A stretch of 64,000 nt of DNA, from positions 62,001 through 126,000 of the forward strand of contig NZ_JAMWZB010000003.1 in the NCBI RefSeq assembly GCF_024305035.1. The letters run 5' to 3'. Below, in pieces: positions 38,195 through 47,452 of this stretch. Position numbers and translations under genes: made by a program. The stretch is from Algoriphagus sp. (lineage in GTDB: Bacteria > Bacteroidota > Bacteroidia > Cytophagales > Cyclobacteriaceae). Each line of letters begins with the position of its first letter. Position 1 is the first letter of the stretch. The notes under the pieces are model-generated. The model was not told the origin of the DNA, did not search any database, and saw only the letters and a list, made by a program, of their open reading frames with translations.

Positions 38195-40648
38195 ATGTGG
38201 ATTAATCATCTTAAAGCCGGCCTGAGAAATTTAATGAAAAACCGAGCCTATACCCTAATAAATTTCATCGGACTTTCGGTTGGGGTGGCCGTAGCTACTC
38301 TATTGTTTTTTTACATTCAATTTCAAGTCAGTTTTGATTCTTTTCACCCGGAGAAAAATTCACTTTACCGGGTTTTGAGAGTACAAAATGGAGATCAAGG
38401 AGAATTTCGATTTCCTTCCTTGCCTTTGGTTTTGGAATCGGTAATTGAGCAAAATCTTTCTGATCGTGTGGATTATACCCATTTTATTCCGAATAATTTT
38501 TTGGTCAAAAGGCCGAATGGAGATGGATTTAACCAGTCAACGACAATGGTGAGTACTGATTTTTTTGAAATGTTTGGGTTCAACATGCTCCAAGGAAGTT
38601 ACCCCCAAACTAGGGAGCAGCGAAACGGAATCGTGGTTTCTGAATCAACAGCCATCCGCTTTTTTGGAACAGAAAATCCAATTGGTCAGGAACTTCAAAT
38701 CCGCTTGACTGACGAATTGCTAAATTTTGAAGTCATCGGGCTCATTGAGGATGCGCCAGCCAATTCCAGTCTTAGCTATGAACTATTAATGCATGATTCC
38801 AATTTGGAATTGCTCTATCCGGAGCGAATGCGGACTCATTGGTACATGTCGTTTGGAGATGGGTTTGCCAAGCTGAAGGGAGGAATGAGTCCGATGGATT
38901 TTGAAACCGAAACCAAGGATTTTGTCCGTAGGACTTTTCAAGATCCCCAAGAGGCCGAGAATTATGGGTTTGCTCTTCAGGGGATCACTGACATGCATTT
39001 GAATGCGGAAATCCCAACGGGCATAGCTTCAGTCATTAATCCCCGGATTTTGTGGATTCTTGGGGGGATTTCAGTATTAATTATCCTGATCGCTTGTATC
39101 AATTTCACCACCATGGCAATTGGGAATTCTGCCAGTAGAGCCAAAGAAGTGGGCGTACGAAAAACAATGGGCGCAGGATCGAGACAGCTTTTTGAGCAGT
39201 TTATGTCCGAATCGATTATCCTGACTTCCAGCGCATTGATTTTGGGTTTGATTTTATCCCTGTTGTTTTTACCTGTTTTTAATTCTTTGATGCAGACCCA
39301 GTTGGAAATTAATTTTTCATTGGACCAATTCCTTATTATAGGTTTAACAGGAATTGTAATCGCTTTATTGGCGGGTTCCTATCCGGCCCTTTTCTTGGCT
39401 TCATTTAGACCTATTCAAGTATTAAAATCTACTGTTGGAATTAAGCTGGGGAAACAAAATTTGCGAATGACCATGCTGGGTTTTCAGTTTTTTATCTCCA
39501 TGGTGTTGATCACCTGTACCTTAGTCATGGTGAAACAAATGAGAACAGTGGAAGAATATGATTTGGGTGCGGTGCGTTCTGATATTCTCCAAATCACAGT
39601 TCCTCCCCCTGCTGCACAGGGGTTGGGAGATGCCATCTCGAAGAGTTTTGAGTATGCACAGCCTTTCAAAAATGAACTTCGAAAACTTCCCGAGGTGACT
39701 GGGGTCACGGTGGCTACGGCGATGTATGGGGATAATTCCTGGTTTAGTGCTGGTTTTCGCGAAGATGAAAGTAAACCCGGAATTGATTTTCATCTAAATA
39801 TTGTAGATGAAGATTTTGTAGAATTTTTTGGATTGAAAGTATTGGAAGGAAGGAATTTCTCTGCGATGACCCCTTCTGATTTGAACAGTGCATTCTTGAT
39901 GAATGAACAGATGAAAAAGACGTTGGGCTGGGAAGATGTTTTCGGAAAAAGCTTGGTAAGTCTCAATGGGTTTGGGCAAAACAGCGCGATAGGCGTCGTA
40001 GAAGATTTTCATTACGAAAGTTTATATCAGCCTGTTGAGCCCGCTATTTTAGTGATGAAGCCGGAAAATTTCTTTAAGGGAATGCGAAATCTGACCATGG
40101 AAGATCAGATGACGGGGAAGATTTTTGTCAAGCTGAGCAGTCAGGATAAACAAGCCGTTGTGGCAACTTTAGCCGGAATTTGGAAAGAGCTTTATGGGTC
40201 AGACCCCTTTGATTACCAGTACGTAGAGGATCAGATCGCCCAAGAATATGTGCTTGCTAACAGTTTGAGTTCTTTGGTTTCAGTTGCCTCAGTGGTCGCA
40301 TTAATCATCGCGGGAATGGGACTTTTTGCCATGGCTTCTTTAGCGATTTCGTCTAGGATGAAGGAAATTGGGATTCGTCGAGTGATGGGGGCAACGACCA
40401 CAGAAATATCCCTACTGTTCAATAAACAGTTTATACGGATTACGCTGATCGGAGTAATCATTTCCATACCGTTCAGCTTTTATTTAATGAGCATCTGGTT
40501 GGAGGATTTTGCCGTCAAAACAACTATTGGAGCAGGAGTTTTCTTGGTCGCTTTAATCATAGGAGTAGCATTTTCTGTGGCAATTGTGAGTGTTGAAACT
40601 ATCAAATCTACATGGGTAAATCCTACCAAACTATTGAGAAGCGAGTAG
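38195..40648 (+). CDS. Duplicated MacB/FtsX-type ABC permease 4, 817 aa
   Basis: The longest of the set. First FtsX domain has the variant ACINFTTMAIGNS (in place of NLSTA) followed by RAKEVGVRKTMGA; second has MKEIGIRRVMGA. Ends NPTKLLRSE. Own operator and promoter. The extra length lies in the second periplasmic domain, which carries insertions around residues 490-510 (VPPPAAQGLGD) and 615-630. Confidence 0.87.
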   Translation: MWINHLKAGLRNLMKNRAYTLINFIGLSVGVAVATLLFFYIQFQVSFDSFHPEKNSLYRVLRVQNGDQGEFRFPSLPLVLESVIEQNLSDRVDYTHFIPNNFLVKRPNGDGFNQSTTMVSTDFFEMFGFNMLQGSYPQTREQRNGIVVSESTAIRFFGTENPIGQELQIRLTDELLNFEVIGLIEDAPANSSLSYELLMHDSNLELLYPERMRTHWYMSFGDGFAKLKGGMSPMDFETETKDFVRRTFQDPQEAENYGFALQGITDMHLNAEIPTGIASVINPRILWILGGISVLIILIACINFTTMAIGNSASRAKEVGVRKTMGAGSRQLFEQFMSESIILTSSALILGLILSLLFLPVFNSLMQTQLEINFSLDQFLIIGLTGIVIALLAGSYPALFLASFRPIQVLKSTVGIKLGKQNLRMTMLGFQFFISMVLITCTLVMVKQMRTVEEYDLGAVRSDILQITVPPPAAQGLGDAISKSFEYAQPFKNELRKLPEVTGVTVATAMYGDNSWFSAGFREDESKPGIDFHLNIVDEDFVEFFGLKVLEGRNFSAMTPSDLNSAFLMNEQMKKTLGWEDVFGKSLVSLNGFGQNSAIGVVEDFHYESLYQPVEPAILVMKPENFFKGMRNLTMEDQMTGKIFVKLSSQDKQAVVATLAGIWKELYGSDPFDYQYVEDQIAQEYVLANSLSSLVSVASVVALIIAGMGLFAMASLAISSRMKEIGIRRVMGATTTEISLLFNKQFIRITLIGVIISIPFSFYLMSIWLEDFAVKTTIGAGVFLVALIIGVAFSVAIVSVETIKSTWVNPTKLLRSE

Positions 40649-40698
40649 AAGAAAAGGGGAGAGAGGAAAGCCATCCTCTTTCAATGCAAGCGGACCAT

Positions 40699-40799
40699 TG
40701 CTCGCTATCGCACAAAATTGATCGCTAATTCCCATCATCAATTCAAAAATATCCTTTTCTAAGCGATAAGTAGGTCTTAGAATTGGCACCAAAGTGGGA
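40699..40799 (+). promoter_or_regulatory. Operator and sigma-54-like promoter of permeases 5-6 (copy 4)
   Basis: Operator: TGCTCG (40699-40704), N4, CGCACA (40709-40714), N4, TGATCG (40719-40724). After 60 bases TGGCAC begins at 40784, with TGGGA at positions 12-16. The ATG is at 40830, 46 bases after the element start. Confidence 0.6.
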
Positions 40800-40829
40800 A
40801 TTCAACTGAAACTATTTAATTCATGACTG

Positions 40830-43196
40830 ATGTGGAAAAACTACGTTAAAATCGCCTGGAGAAATTTAATCAAGCAAAAAGGGGCAACTGCTATTTCTGT
40901 TTTTGGCTTGGCATGTGGGGTAGGTTGCTGTTTAGTGGCGTATCTTTTTATGGAGCAGATTTGGTTCAAAGGAATGCTTCAACCGAATAAAAATGAAATC
41001 CACCAACTGACCTACACTGTAGAGCAAGAAGAAGGAATAGTGCGGTATGGAACGGTGGCTGATCCCATCCTAGAAATGCTACCTGAGGAATTTCCTCAAA
41101 TCAAAGCGCAAACACAGGTCAAAACTGGCTTTCCTATTTTGGTTCATCAGATGGAGAGTTTTCACCAGCGAGCAATGTTTGTGCATCCAGATTTTATGGA
41201 CATGTTCAGCTATAAAATGGAATATGGCCACCCTTTTGCCTTGTCCCAGCCTGAGCAGGTAATTTTGACCAAAGACCTATCAGAAAAGCTATTTGGAGAT
41301 ACCAATCCTATGGATCAAGAAATTGCATTGGTTATCAACAATAAAGAAAAGCTTTACAAAGTTGGTGGGGTGACCGAAAAAATAGGAGATATGGAATTGT
41401 TTAATTTTGATCTTCTAGTCAACATCGAATCTACCAAAGACAAGGATAATCCAGCTTCACTAAAAGATACTTGGGACACAGAATCATGGACTTTTATCCA
41501 TTTGGAAGAAGGAATAGACCCGGGTCAACTCCAAATCGGATTGGATGAGATAAAGCGTAGACAAAATGAAATCAATCCAGAAAGACCCTATCGTAGTTTG
41601 GATTTGGTCGCCTACACTGATTTGGTCAAGAGGTCTGAGGAAATTGAAAATGGAGTGGTGAGTTTTCTGGCTATTGGGCCTCAAATTCTTCTCTGGGTCA
41701 TTGGATTGTTCGTTTTGATTTTGGCTGTATTTAACTACATAAATATTTCCATCCTAATGGCATCTCGTCGGCTTAAGGAAATCGGAGTCCGAAAAGTAAT
41801 AGGAAGTCGAAGAGCGCAGTTGATTAGTCAGTTTTTGAGCGAAAATTTGTTGGTTTGCCTCTTTTCCATAGTTCTTGGATGCTTATTTGCGGCAATTATT
41901 ATTTTGCCGGGCTTCAATCAGATTGCTGACAAAAGGCTGACACTAGACCTATTTAATGATCCTTACATTTGGCTATTCCTAGTAGGGTTGACCGTATTTA
42001 TAACGTTGGCTTCTGGTTGGTATCCCGCGGCTTTTGTGTCTTCTTTTAAACCAGTGAGCCTGTTGAAAGAAAATCAACAATATGGTAGCAAAAGCTGGTT
42101 GACAAGCGTTTTGCTTACTTTTCAGTTTACACTGGCTATCATCAGTATGGTCGCGGGCATTGCATTTTTGCAAACCAATTATGTCAATGCAACTAGGGAT
42201 TGGGGATATGACAATGAGGATAAAATCATAGTCAATGTTCCTGAAGCTAAGGAATACTTTAATTTCAAAGATAAGCTTCAGGCACTTGCAACCGTTGAAC
42301 AAATCAGTGGCAGCCAAAATTATGTGGGTAATTGGCAACAGAAAAAGGAGCTGATTTTCAAGGATCAGACTTATTCCATTGACTATCTGCAGGCAGAAGG
42401 AAATTATCCAGAGATTTTAGGATTGAAGTTAAAGCAAGGTCGATTTTTAGATCCAGATCGGGTTTCTGATCAAGAACAAGCTATCCTAGTGAATGAAAAG
42501 TTTATCCAAAAGTTGGGACTTACTTTCCCGACTCAGGATTCCTTTGTTATCGATTCAGTCAATTATCAAATTGTTGGAGTGGTTGAGGATTTTCATTCCT
42601 TCGCCTTTGAGGCTCCGATTGGTCCCTTGGTGATTCAATCTGGAAGGGATAGCTTATTCAATTATCTTACCTTAAAAATGAGTCCAGGTACCGCAACGTC
42701 TTCCATGGATCAAGTCAAAGCGATATGGAGGCAATTCTTCCCCAGAAGTTTGTTTGAAGGGAAACTTCAAACAGAGGTTTTTGACCAGTCATTCAGGGAT
42801 GTAAGGGGAGTTCAAAACGTCATTTTGTTTGGAGCCATTCTTTCTGTATTACTTTCTGCCATGGGGTTGTTTGGCCTGGTTTCCCTGAATATGAATTCCA
42901 GAATCAAGGATTATTGTGTGAGAAAAATTTTTGGGGCTTCCATTGAGCACTTATCTCAAAAGCTATTTAAGCGTTACCTGATCAGCTGGGTAATAGCTTC
43001 GGTTTGTGGAGGAAGTATAGCCTTTCTTGCAGTGAAAAATTTTCTAGATTCTTTCTTTGCCTATCATTCCGGAGTTGGTTTCATTCCCTTAGGGTCTGGA
43101 TTTGGGGTTTTATTGGCTGTGATTGGCCTTACAGTCGGCTTACAGTTGTGGAAAGTATATAAAGCTAACCCTGCCCAGCTATTAAGAAATGATTAA
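40830..43196 (+). CDS. Duplicated MacB/FtsX-type ABC permease 5 (divergent), 788 aa
   Basis: The most divergent permease of the locus. The first FtsX domain reads VFNYINISILMAS with coupling motif RLKEIGVRKVIGS, and the second has RIKDYCVRKIFGA, where the usual E-I-(G/S)-I is replaced by D-Y-C-V. Ends NPAQLLRND. It still has the two-halved layout and normal length. It has its own operator copy and is followed after 94 bases by permease 6, probably in the same transcript. The altered second coupling segment suggests unequal contacts with the ATPase pair, perhaps with the atypical second ATPase (speculative). Confidence 0.85.
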   Translation: MWKNYVKIAWRNLIKQKGATAISVFGLACGVGCCLVAYLFMEQIWFKGMLQPNKNEIHQLTYTVEQEEGIVRYGTVADPILEMLPEEFPQIKAQTQVKTGFPILVHQMESFHQRAMFVHPDFMDMFSYKMEYGHPFALSQPEQVILTKDLSEKLFGDTNPMDQEIALVINNKEKLYKVGGVTEKIGDMELFNFDLLVNIESTKDKDNPASLKDTWDTESWTFIHLEEGIDPGQLQIGLDEIKRRQNEINPERPYRSLDLVAYTDLVKRSEEIENGVVSFLAIGPQILLWVIGLFVLILAVFNYINISILMASRRLKEIGVRKVIGSRRAQLISQFLSENLLVCLFSIVLGCLFAAIIILPGFNQIADKRLTLDLFNDPYIWLFLVGLTVFITLASGWYPAAFVSSFKPVSLLKENQQYGSKSWLTSVLLTFQFTLAIISMVAGIAFLQTNYVNATRDWGYDNEDKIIVNVPEAKEYFNFKDKLQALATVEQISGSQNYVGNWQQKKELIFKDQTYSIDYLQAEGNYPEILGLKLKQGRFLDPDRVSDQEQAILVNEKFIQKLGLTFPTQDSFVIDSVNYQIVGVVEDFHSFAFEAPIGPLVIQSGRDSLFNYLTLKMSPGTATSSMDQVKAIWRQFFPRSLFEGKLQTEVFDQSFRDVRGVQNVILFGAILSVLLSAMGLFGLVSLNMNSRIKDYCVRKIFGASIEHLSQKLFKRYLISWVIASVCGGSIAFLAVKNFLDSFFAYHSGVGFIPLGSGFGVLLAVIGLTVGLQLWKVYKANPAQLLRND

Positions 43197-43290
43197 TGGA
43201 ATACTTCAATTGATTGAAAATCAGTTGAAATTAGAATGCGTAAAAACTAGTTTATTCTTATGATTTAGCTTGCTTCAAACCTGAATTCTC

Positions 43291-45645
43291 ATGTTCCAAA
43301 ACTACCTAAAAATCGCCTGGAGAAATATAACCCGCAGTAAAGGGTATGCTTTTATCAATGTCATTGGCTTGGCCATTGGTTTGGCAGCATCAATTTTAAT
43401 TTTCGTGTGGATTCAATTTGAGCGATCTGTAGATAGTTTTTACCAAAAATCGGATCGAATCTATGCGGTTTGGAGAAACGACCACAATCAAGGGCAAATT
43501 AACAGTTGGGATTTCACCCCGACACTTTATGCTCCGACCATGAAAGCTCAATTTCCTGAGGTCGAAGAAGTAGCTCGGGTGACCCGCTGGGACCCTCAGC
43601 TCCTTGCGGTAGGGAAAAAAAGTTTTTACCAAAAGAGTACGTTTACCGATCCCGGATTTTTTGTTCTTTTCGATTTTGAGGTTTTGGAAGGTGACCCGAT
43701 TGCAGCCTTGAAAGAGCCGGGAACTATGGTGCTGACACAATCGGTAGCCGAAAAGCTATTTGGAACTGCGTCGGCTATGGGAAAGACCGTTACAGTGGAA
43801 GGTCAGCTGGATTTTGAAGTACGTGCGGTTATTGCGGATTTGCCTGAAAACACCAATTTTGATTTTTCGGTATTTCTTCCGTTCAAAACACTGGAAACCC
43901 TGGGATGGGCAGATGAATTTTGGGGAAATAATTCCTATCAAACCTTTGCCCTACTCTCCGAAGGTACTGATTTGGAAAAATTTAATCAGAAATTTAAAGA
44001 TTTTACCAGCCGAAATTCGGATGCTGAGACGGTTACTGATTTTTTGTTTCCGCTATCAGATCTGCATTTGAACTCCAAATTTGAACATGGAAAGTCAGTA
44101 GGGGGGCGTATCGATTTGATTCGTATGTTTGGCGGGGTGGCTATGATCGTGTTGTTGATTGCCTGTATCAATTTTATGAACCTGAGTACGGCCCAAAGTA
44201 GTAAGCGGGCAAAGGAAGTGGGAGTTCGAAAGATTTCCGGTGCAGCCAGAGGAATGTTGATTCGACAATTCTTAACTGAATCCACCTTAATCGCCTTGGC
44301 CGCTTATCTGATCGCCTTGGTAATAGTCTCGGTATCCTTACCTTTTTTTGCTGATCTACTCGACGTTGAGCTACTCAATCCTTTTGCAGAACCTTACTTT
44401 TGGCTGCTTTCCCTGGCTTATATTTTAATTACGGGAATTTTGGCTGGAAGCTATCCGGCCTTTCTGTTGAGTTCATTTCAGCCTGCAATTGTTTTTCAAT
44501 CTAAATTAAACTCCATGCGCTACTGGTTTACTTTCCGTGAGGTTTTGGTAGTTTTTCAGTTTATGGTGGTGGTTATTCTGATTTCCAGTACCTGGATCAT
44601 TCGTGATCAAATGAGTCACGTTCAAAATCGAGACATTGGAATGGAAAAAGAAAATTTGATTTATCATCCGGTGACTTCTGAGATTCGGAAAAACAAGCAG
44701 GCGCTACGAAATGAATTATTGGCTTTGCCTGAAGTCAAATCTGTCAGTTATACTTTTTCACCCCTGACTGAAATTTACAGCAATACCCACTCGATGCAGT
44801 GGCAGGGCAAGGATGAGAACTACCGCCCCAATATAAATCGAATGGCCTCAGATGCGAATTTGATCGAAACGGCGGGAATGGAGTTAATCGCGGGTCGGGA
44901 TATTGACGTGTATACTTTTCCCTCTGATAGTTTGGCTGCCCTGATCAATGAAAAAGCCGCAGAGGTAATGGGGTTTGAAGAGCCTATTGGACAAGTGATT
45001 GATGACGATACCAAAAAGTTTACCGTGGTGGGTGTAGTGAAAGATTTTATCATGGATTCTCCTTTTGAAGATCTGAAACCCATCATGATACAAGGTCCAG
45101 AACGAAATCTTGATTTCATCCACATTCGATTTCATCAGGGAAATACCCTTACAGCCCTTCAGGAGGTAGAGGTCCTCTTTGCGAAGTTTAATCCTGGTTT
45201 TCCCTTTGAATACCGTTTTATGGATCAAGAATTTGAGCGGAAATTTTCAAGCCATAAACAAACCGCTCAACTCACGGCCATATTCACGCTGTTGGCAATT
45301 TCGATTTCAAGTATGGGATTGTTTGGCTTGGCAGCATTTATGGCCGAGCAGCGGAGTAAGGAGCTATCGGTGAGGAAGGTTTTTGGGGCTTCGGTCACAG
45401 GATTGATTCGTTTGATTTCTTCAGAGTTTACCAAGTTAGTGCTGGTGTCTGTTGTTTTGGCAATTCCGATAACCTGGTACTCGATGAATAATTGGCTGGA
45501 GAGTTTTTCTTATCGGATTTCCATCGATTGGAAAGTTTTCTTTTGGACGGCATTGGCCGCTTTGGTCATTGCCTTTGTGACGGTAAGTTCCCAAGCCTTC
45601 AAGGCGGCTAGGGTGAACCCCACCAAGCTTTTGCGCAGCGAGTAA
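43291..45645 (+). CDS. Duplicated MacB/FtsX-type ABC permease 6, 784 aa
   Basis: Two MacB_PCD/FtsX halves. First coupling motif RAKEVGVRKISGA after ACINFMNLSTAQS; second SKELSVRKVFGA. Ends NPTKLLRSE. No operator copy in the 94-base gap before it, so it is likely cotranscribed with permease 5. It starts MFQNYLKIAWRN, nearly the same as the opening of permease 5 (NYVKIAWRN), hinting at a local duplication. Confidence 0.88.
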   Translation: MFQNYLKIAWRNITRSKGYAFINVIGLAIGLAASILIFVWIQFERSVDSFYQKSDRIYAVWRNDHNQGQINSWDFTPTLYAPTMKAQFPEVEEVARVTRWDPQLLAVGKKSFYQKSTFTDPGFFVLFDFEVLEGDPIAALKEPGTMVLTQSVAEKLFGTASAMGKTVTVEGQLDFEVRAVIADLPENTNFDFSVFLPFKTLETLGWADEFWGNNSYQTFALLSEGTDLEKFNQKFKDFTSRNSDAETVTDFLFPLSDLHLNSKFEHGKSVGGRIDLIRMFGGVAMIVLLIACINFMNLSTAQSSKRAKEVGVRKISGAARGMLIRQFLTESTLIALAAYLIALVIVSVSLPFFADLLDVELLNPFAEPYFWLLSLAYILITGILAGSYPAFLLSSFQPAIVFQSKLNSMRYWFTFREVLVVFQFMVVVILISSTWIIRDQMSHVQNRDIGMEKENLIYHPVTSEIRKNKQALRNELLALPEVKSVSYTFSPLTEIYSNTHSMQWQGKDENYRPNINRMASDANLIETAGMELIAGRDIDVYTFPSDSLAALINEKAAEVMGFEEPIGQVIDDDTKKFTVVGVVKDFIMDSPFEDLKPIMIQGPERNLDFIHIRFHQGNTLTALQEVEVLFAKFNPGFPFEYRFMDQEFERKFSSHKQTAQLTAIFTLLAISISSMGLFGLAAFMAEQRSKELSVRKVFGASVTGLIRLISSEFTKLVLVSVVLAIPITWYSMNNWLESFSYRISIDWKVFFWTALAALVIAFVTVSSQAFKAARVNPTKLLRSE

Positions 45646-45748
45646 ATTTGAAAGAGTATGGAGTTAATTTGAAATGTTCGTTGTACCTAGTTCCCGGGAA
45701 AAAGTCAGTCCAATTGACAAACGGCGTCAAAAAATCCATTTACTCTTT

Positions 45749-45756
45749 TAGATTTG
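45749..45756 (+). promoter_or_regulatory. Possible housekeeping -7 element for the oxidoreductase
   Basis: TAGATTTG matches the Bacteroidota -7 consensus TAnnTTTG exactly and lies 44 bases before the ATG. The nearest TTGACA upstream (45714) is 32 bases away, too far for a standard -33 box, so only the -7 element is supported. No locus-type operator is present here. Confidence 0.35.
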
Positions 45757-45799
45757 TAATTCATCCTTATGATTCAATTTATCGAATAAACCCTAACCT

Positions 45800-47149
45800 A
45801 TGAAAACCAAATTTCAATTCATCGATCGTCGTGACTTTTTGAAAAAGTCAGTATTGGGAGCTGCTGGAGTGACCTTGGCTCCTTCACTTTTGGCTCAAGC
45901 CAAAGCTGCGGGAAAACTGCGTACTGCGCATATTGGTCTTGGAGCGATGGGTATGGAGGATTTAGCTGCGATATCCTCTCATGAACTGGTGGAGGTTGTG
46001 GCCCTTTGTGATGTGGACAGCAATGCCTTGGCTACAGCCACCTCACGCTTTCCAAATGCCAAAACTTTCTCGGATTATCGAGTTTTATTGGAAGAATTAG
46101 CCGATGAAATCGATGCGGTGGTTGTTTCCACACCTGACCATACCCATGCCCCAGCTTCTCTGATGGCCATGGAAAAAAACAAGCCAGTTTATTGCCAAAA
46201 ACCACTTACACACCATGTGACTGAGGCGAGGGAAATGAAAAAAATGGCCGAAGAAAAAAAACTGGTGACCCAAATGGGAATTCAGGTCCATTCCTTTTAC
46301 GATTATAAATTGGCAACTTTGCTAATTCAGGATGGAATCATCGGAAAAGTCCATACTGTTCGGGCATGGTCACCCAAAAACTGGGGATACGACGGTCCCA
46401 AACCCAAAGGGAAGGATCCGATTCCAGAGAACTTGGATTGGAATCTGTGGTTGGGTACAGCCAAAAAGCGAAAATACAAAGAGGGTGTTTATCATCCAGG
46501 AAATTGGCGGAAATTACTCGATTACGGTTGTGGAACACTTGGCGATATGGGCGTCCATATTTTTGATACCCCTTACAATGCACTACAGTTAGACGTTCCA
46601 CGCACCATTGTCAACAATTGTCGAAAGCCGAATGGATTTGGTTTTCCGGAGAATAACGTGGTAACTTATGAATTCCCTGCAACGCCTTACACTGCCGAAA
46701 CACTCAAGTGGGTATGGTATGATGGCCCTGGAGCACCGGTTGATCATGAAGATCTGAAGTTACCCAATGGGGATGAGTTACCCGATCAAGGGGCGATGTT
46801 CTTGGGAGAAAAAGGACGCTTGCTCCTGCCACACTTTCAGCAATTGCCTCGCTTGATCGTAGATGGAAGGTATCAGGAGTTTGATGTGGCCAAATACAAT
46901 CTGGGGGAACCAGTGAAAGATTATGCAGGAGAAAGCAAGAAACACTACCATCAGTTTGTAGATGCCTGTTTGGGCAAAGATAAATGCAGCGCACCTTTTG
47001 AATATTCTGCTCGCCTGACAGAGACCATTTTGTTAGGAGTGATTGCAGGTCGGTTCCCAAATCAAACCCTTCATTGGGATAGTGAAAAGGCCGAATTTGC
47101 CGAAAGAAAGGCCAATAAGTTTTTGGGAGGAAAATATCGAAAGTTTTAG
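45800..47149 (+). CDS. Tat-exported Gfo/Idh/MocA oxidoreductase, 449 aa
   Basis: Twin-arginine signal DRRDFLKKS at the start, then a Rossmann domain (AHIGLGAMGMEDLAAI), the family's DHTHAP patch (STPDHTHAPA) and the lysine motif, here YCQKPLTHH. This belongs to the Bacteroidota exported Gfo/Idh group. It is not a transport gene, yet it sits inside the permease array with a housekeeping-like -7 element and no operator copy, so it is probably independent of the regulon. A 9-base-pair hairpin (47141-47149 with 47162-47170) spans its stop codon. Substrate unknown. Confidence 0.88.
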   Translation: MKTKFQFIDRRDFLKKSVLGAAGVTLAPSLLAQAKAAGKLRTAHIGLGAMGMEDLAAISSHELVEVVALCDVDSNALATATSRFPNAKTFSDYRVLLEELADEIDAVVVSTPDHTHAPASLMAMEKNKPVYCQKPLTHHVTEAREMKKMAEEKKLVTQMGIQVHSFYDYKLATLLIQDGIIGKVHTVRAWSPKNWGYDGPKPKGKDPIPENLDWNLWLGTAKKRKYKEGVYHPGNWRKLLDYGCGTLGDMGVHIFDTPYNALQLDVPRTIVNNCRKPNGFGFPENNVVTYEFPATPYTAETLKWVWYDGPGAPVDHEDLKLPNGDELPDQGAMFLGEKGRLLLPHFQQLPRLIVDGRYQEFDVAKYNLGEPVKDYAGESKKHYHQFVDACLGKDKCSAPFEYSARLTETILLGVIAGRFPNQTLHWDSEKAEFAERKANKFLGGKYRKF

Positions 47150-47222
47150 AACGAAAAAAAGCTAAAACTTGAACCCAGGATTCATTAAGATTCAAATTCC
47201 AGTTTTTAGAAATCTCTTAGTT

Positions 47223-47324
47223 TGTTCGAATTCGAACAAAAATGTTCGGGATTTCGATTCGGATTAAATCAAAATATAGTCTCTGAAGTCACTTCAGGGA
47301 CTTTTTTATGGCACAATACTGGGG
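47223..47324 (+). promoter_or_regulatory. Operator and sigma-54-like promoter of permease 7 (copy 5, perfect operator)
   Basis: Operator with no mismatch: TGTTCG (47223-47228), N4, CGAACA (47233-47238), N4, TGTTCG (47243-47248). After 61 bases TGGCAC begins at 47309, with TGGGG at positions 12-16. A terminator lies between the two. The ATG is 135-144 bases downstream. Confidence 0.7.
47278..47307 (+). terminator. Intrinsic terminator between operator and promoter of permease 7
   Basis: An 11-pair stem (47278-47288 with 47292-47302, one wobble, loop TCA) is followed by six T. It ends one base before the TGGCAC element, so upstream transcripts stop where the next promoter begins. Confidence 0.8.
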
Positions 47325-47452
47325 TGAAGAAGAGCGAGCATTTAACCGGAGAAGGTGATTAGTTTCTAGACTTATCAATTCTACTCAGGTTAAACCTGAT
47401 GCCTCGTTGCAGGCCTTAGACCTTTGTTTGACTTACGTAATCCTTGTTTTCT

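Larger units (their letters stand above)
47150..47452 (+). other. Control region before permease 7
   Basis: A 303-base stretch without a gene. It contains the best copy of the operator, a terminator and a TGGCAC element (listed separately). The 130 bases after the TGGCAC element give a long leader before the ATG in which I see no strong structure. Confidence 0.5.

Noticed and set aside
43986-44285. Antisense open frames within the permease genes
   Set aside because: They recur opposite the conserved FtsX segments because of codon bias, not as real genes.
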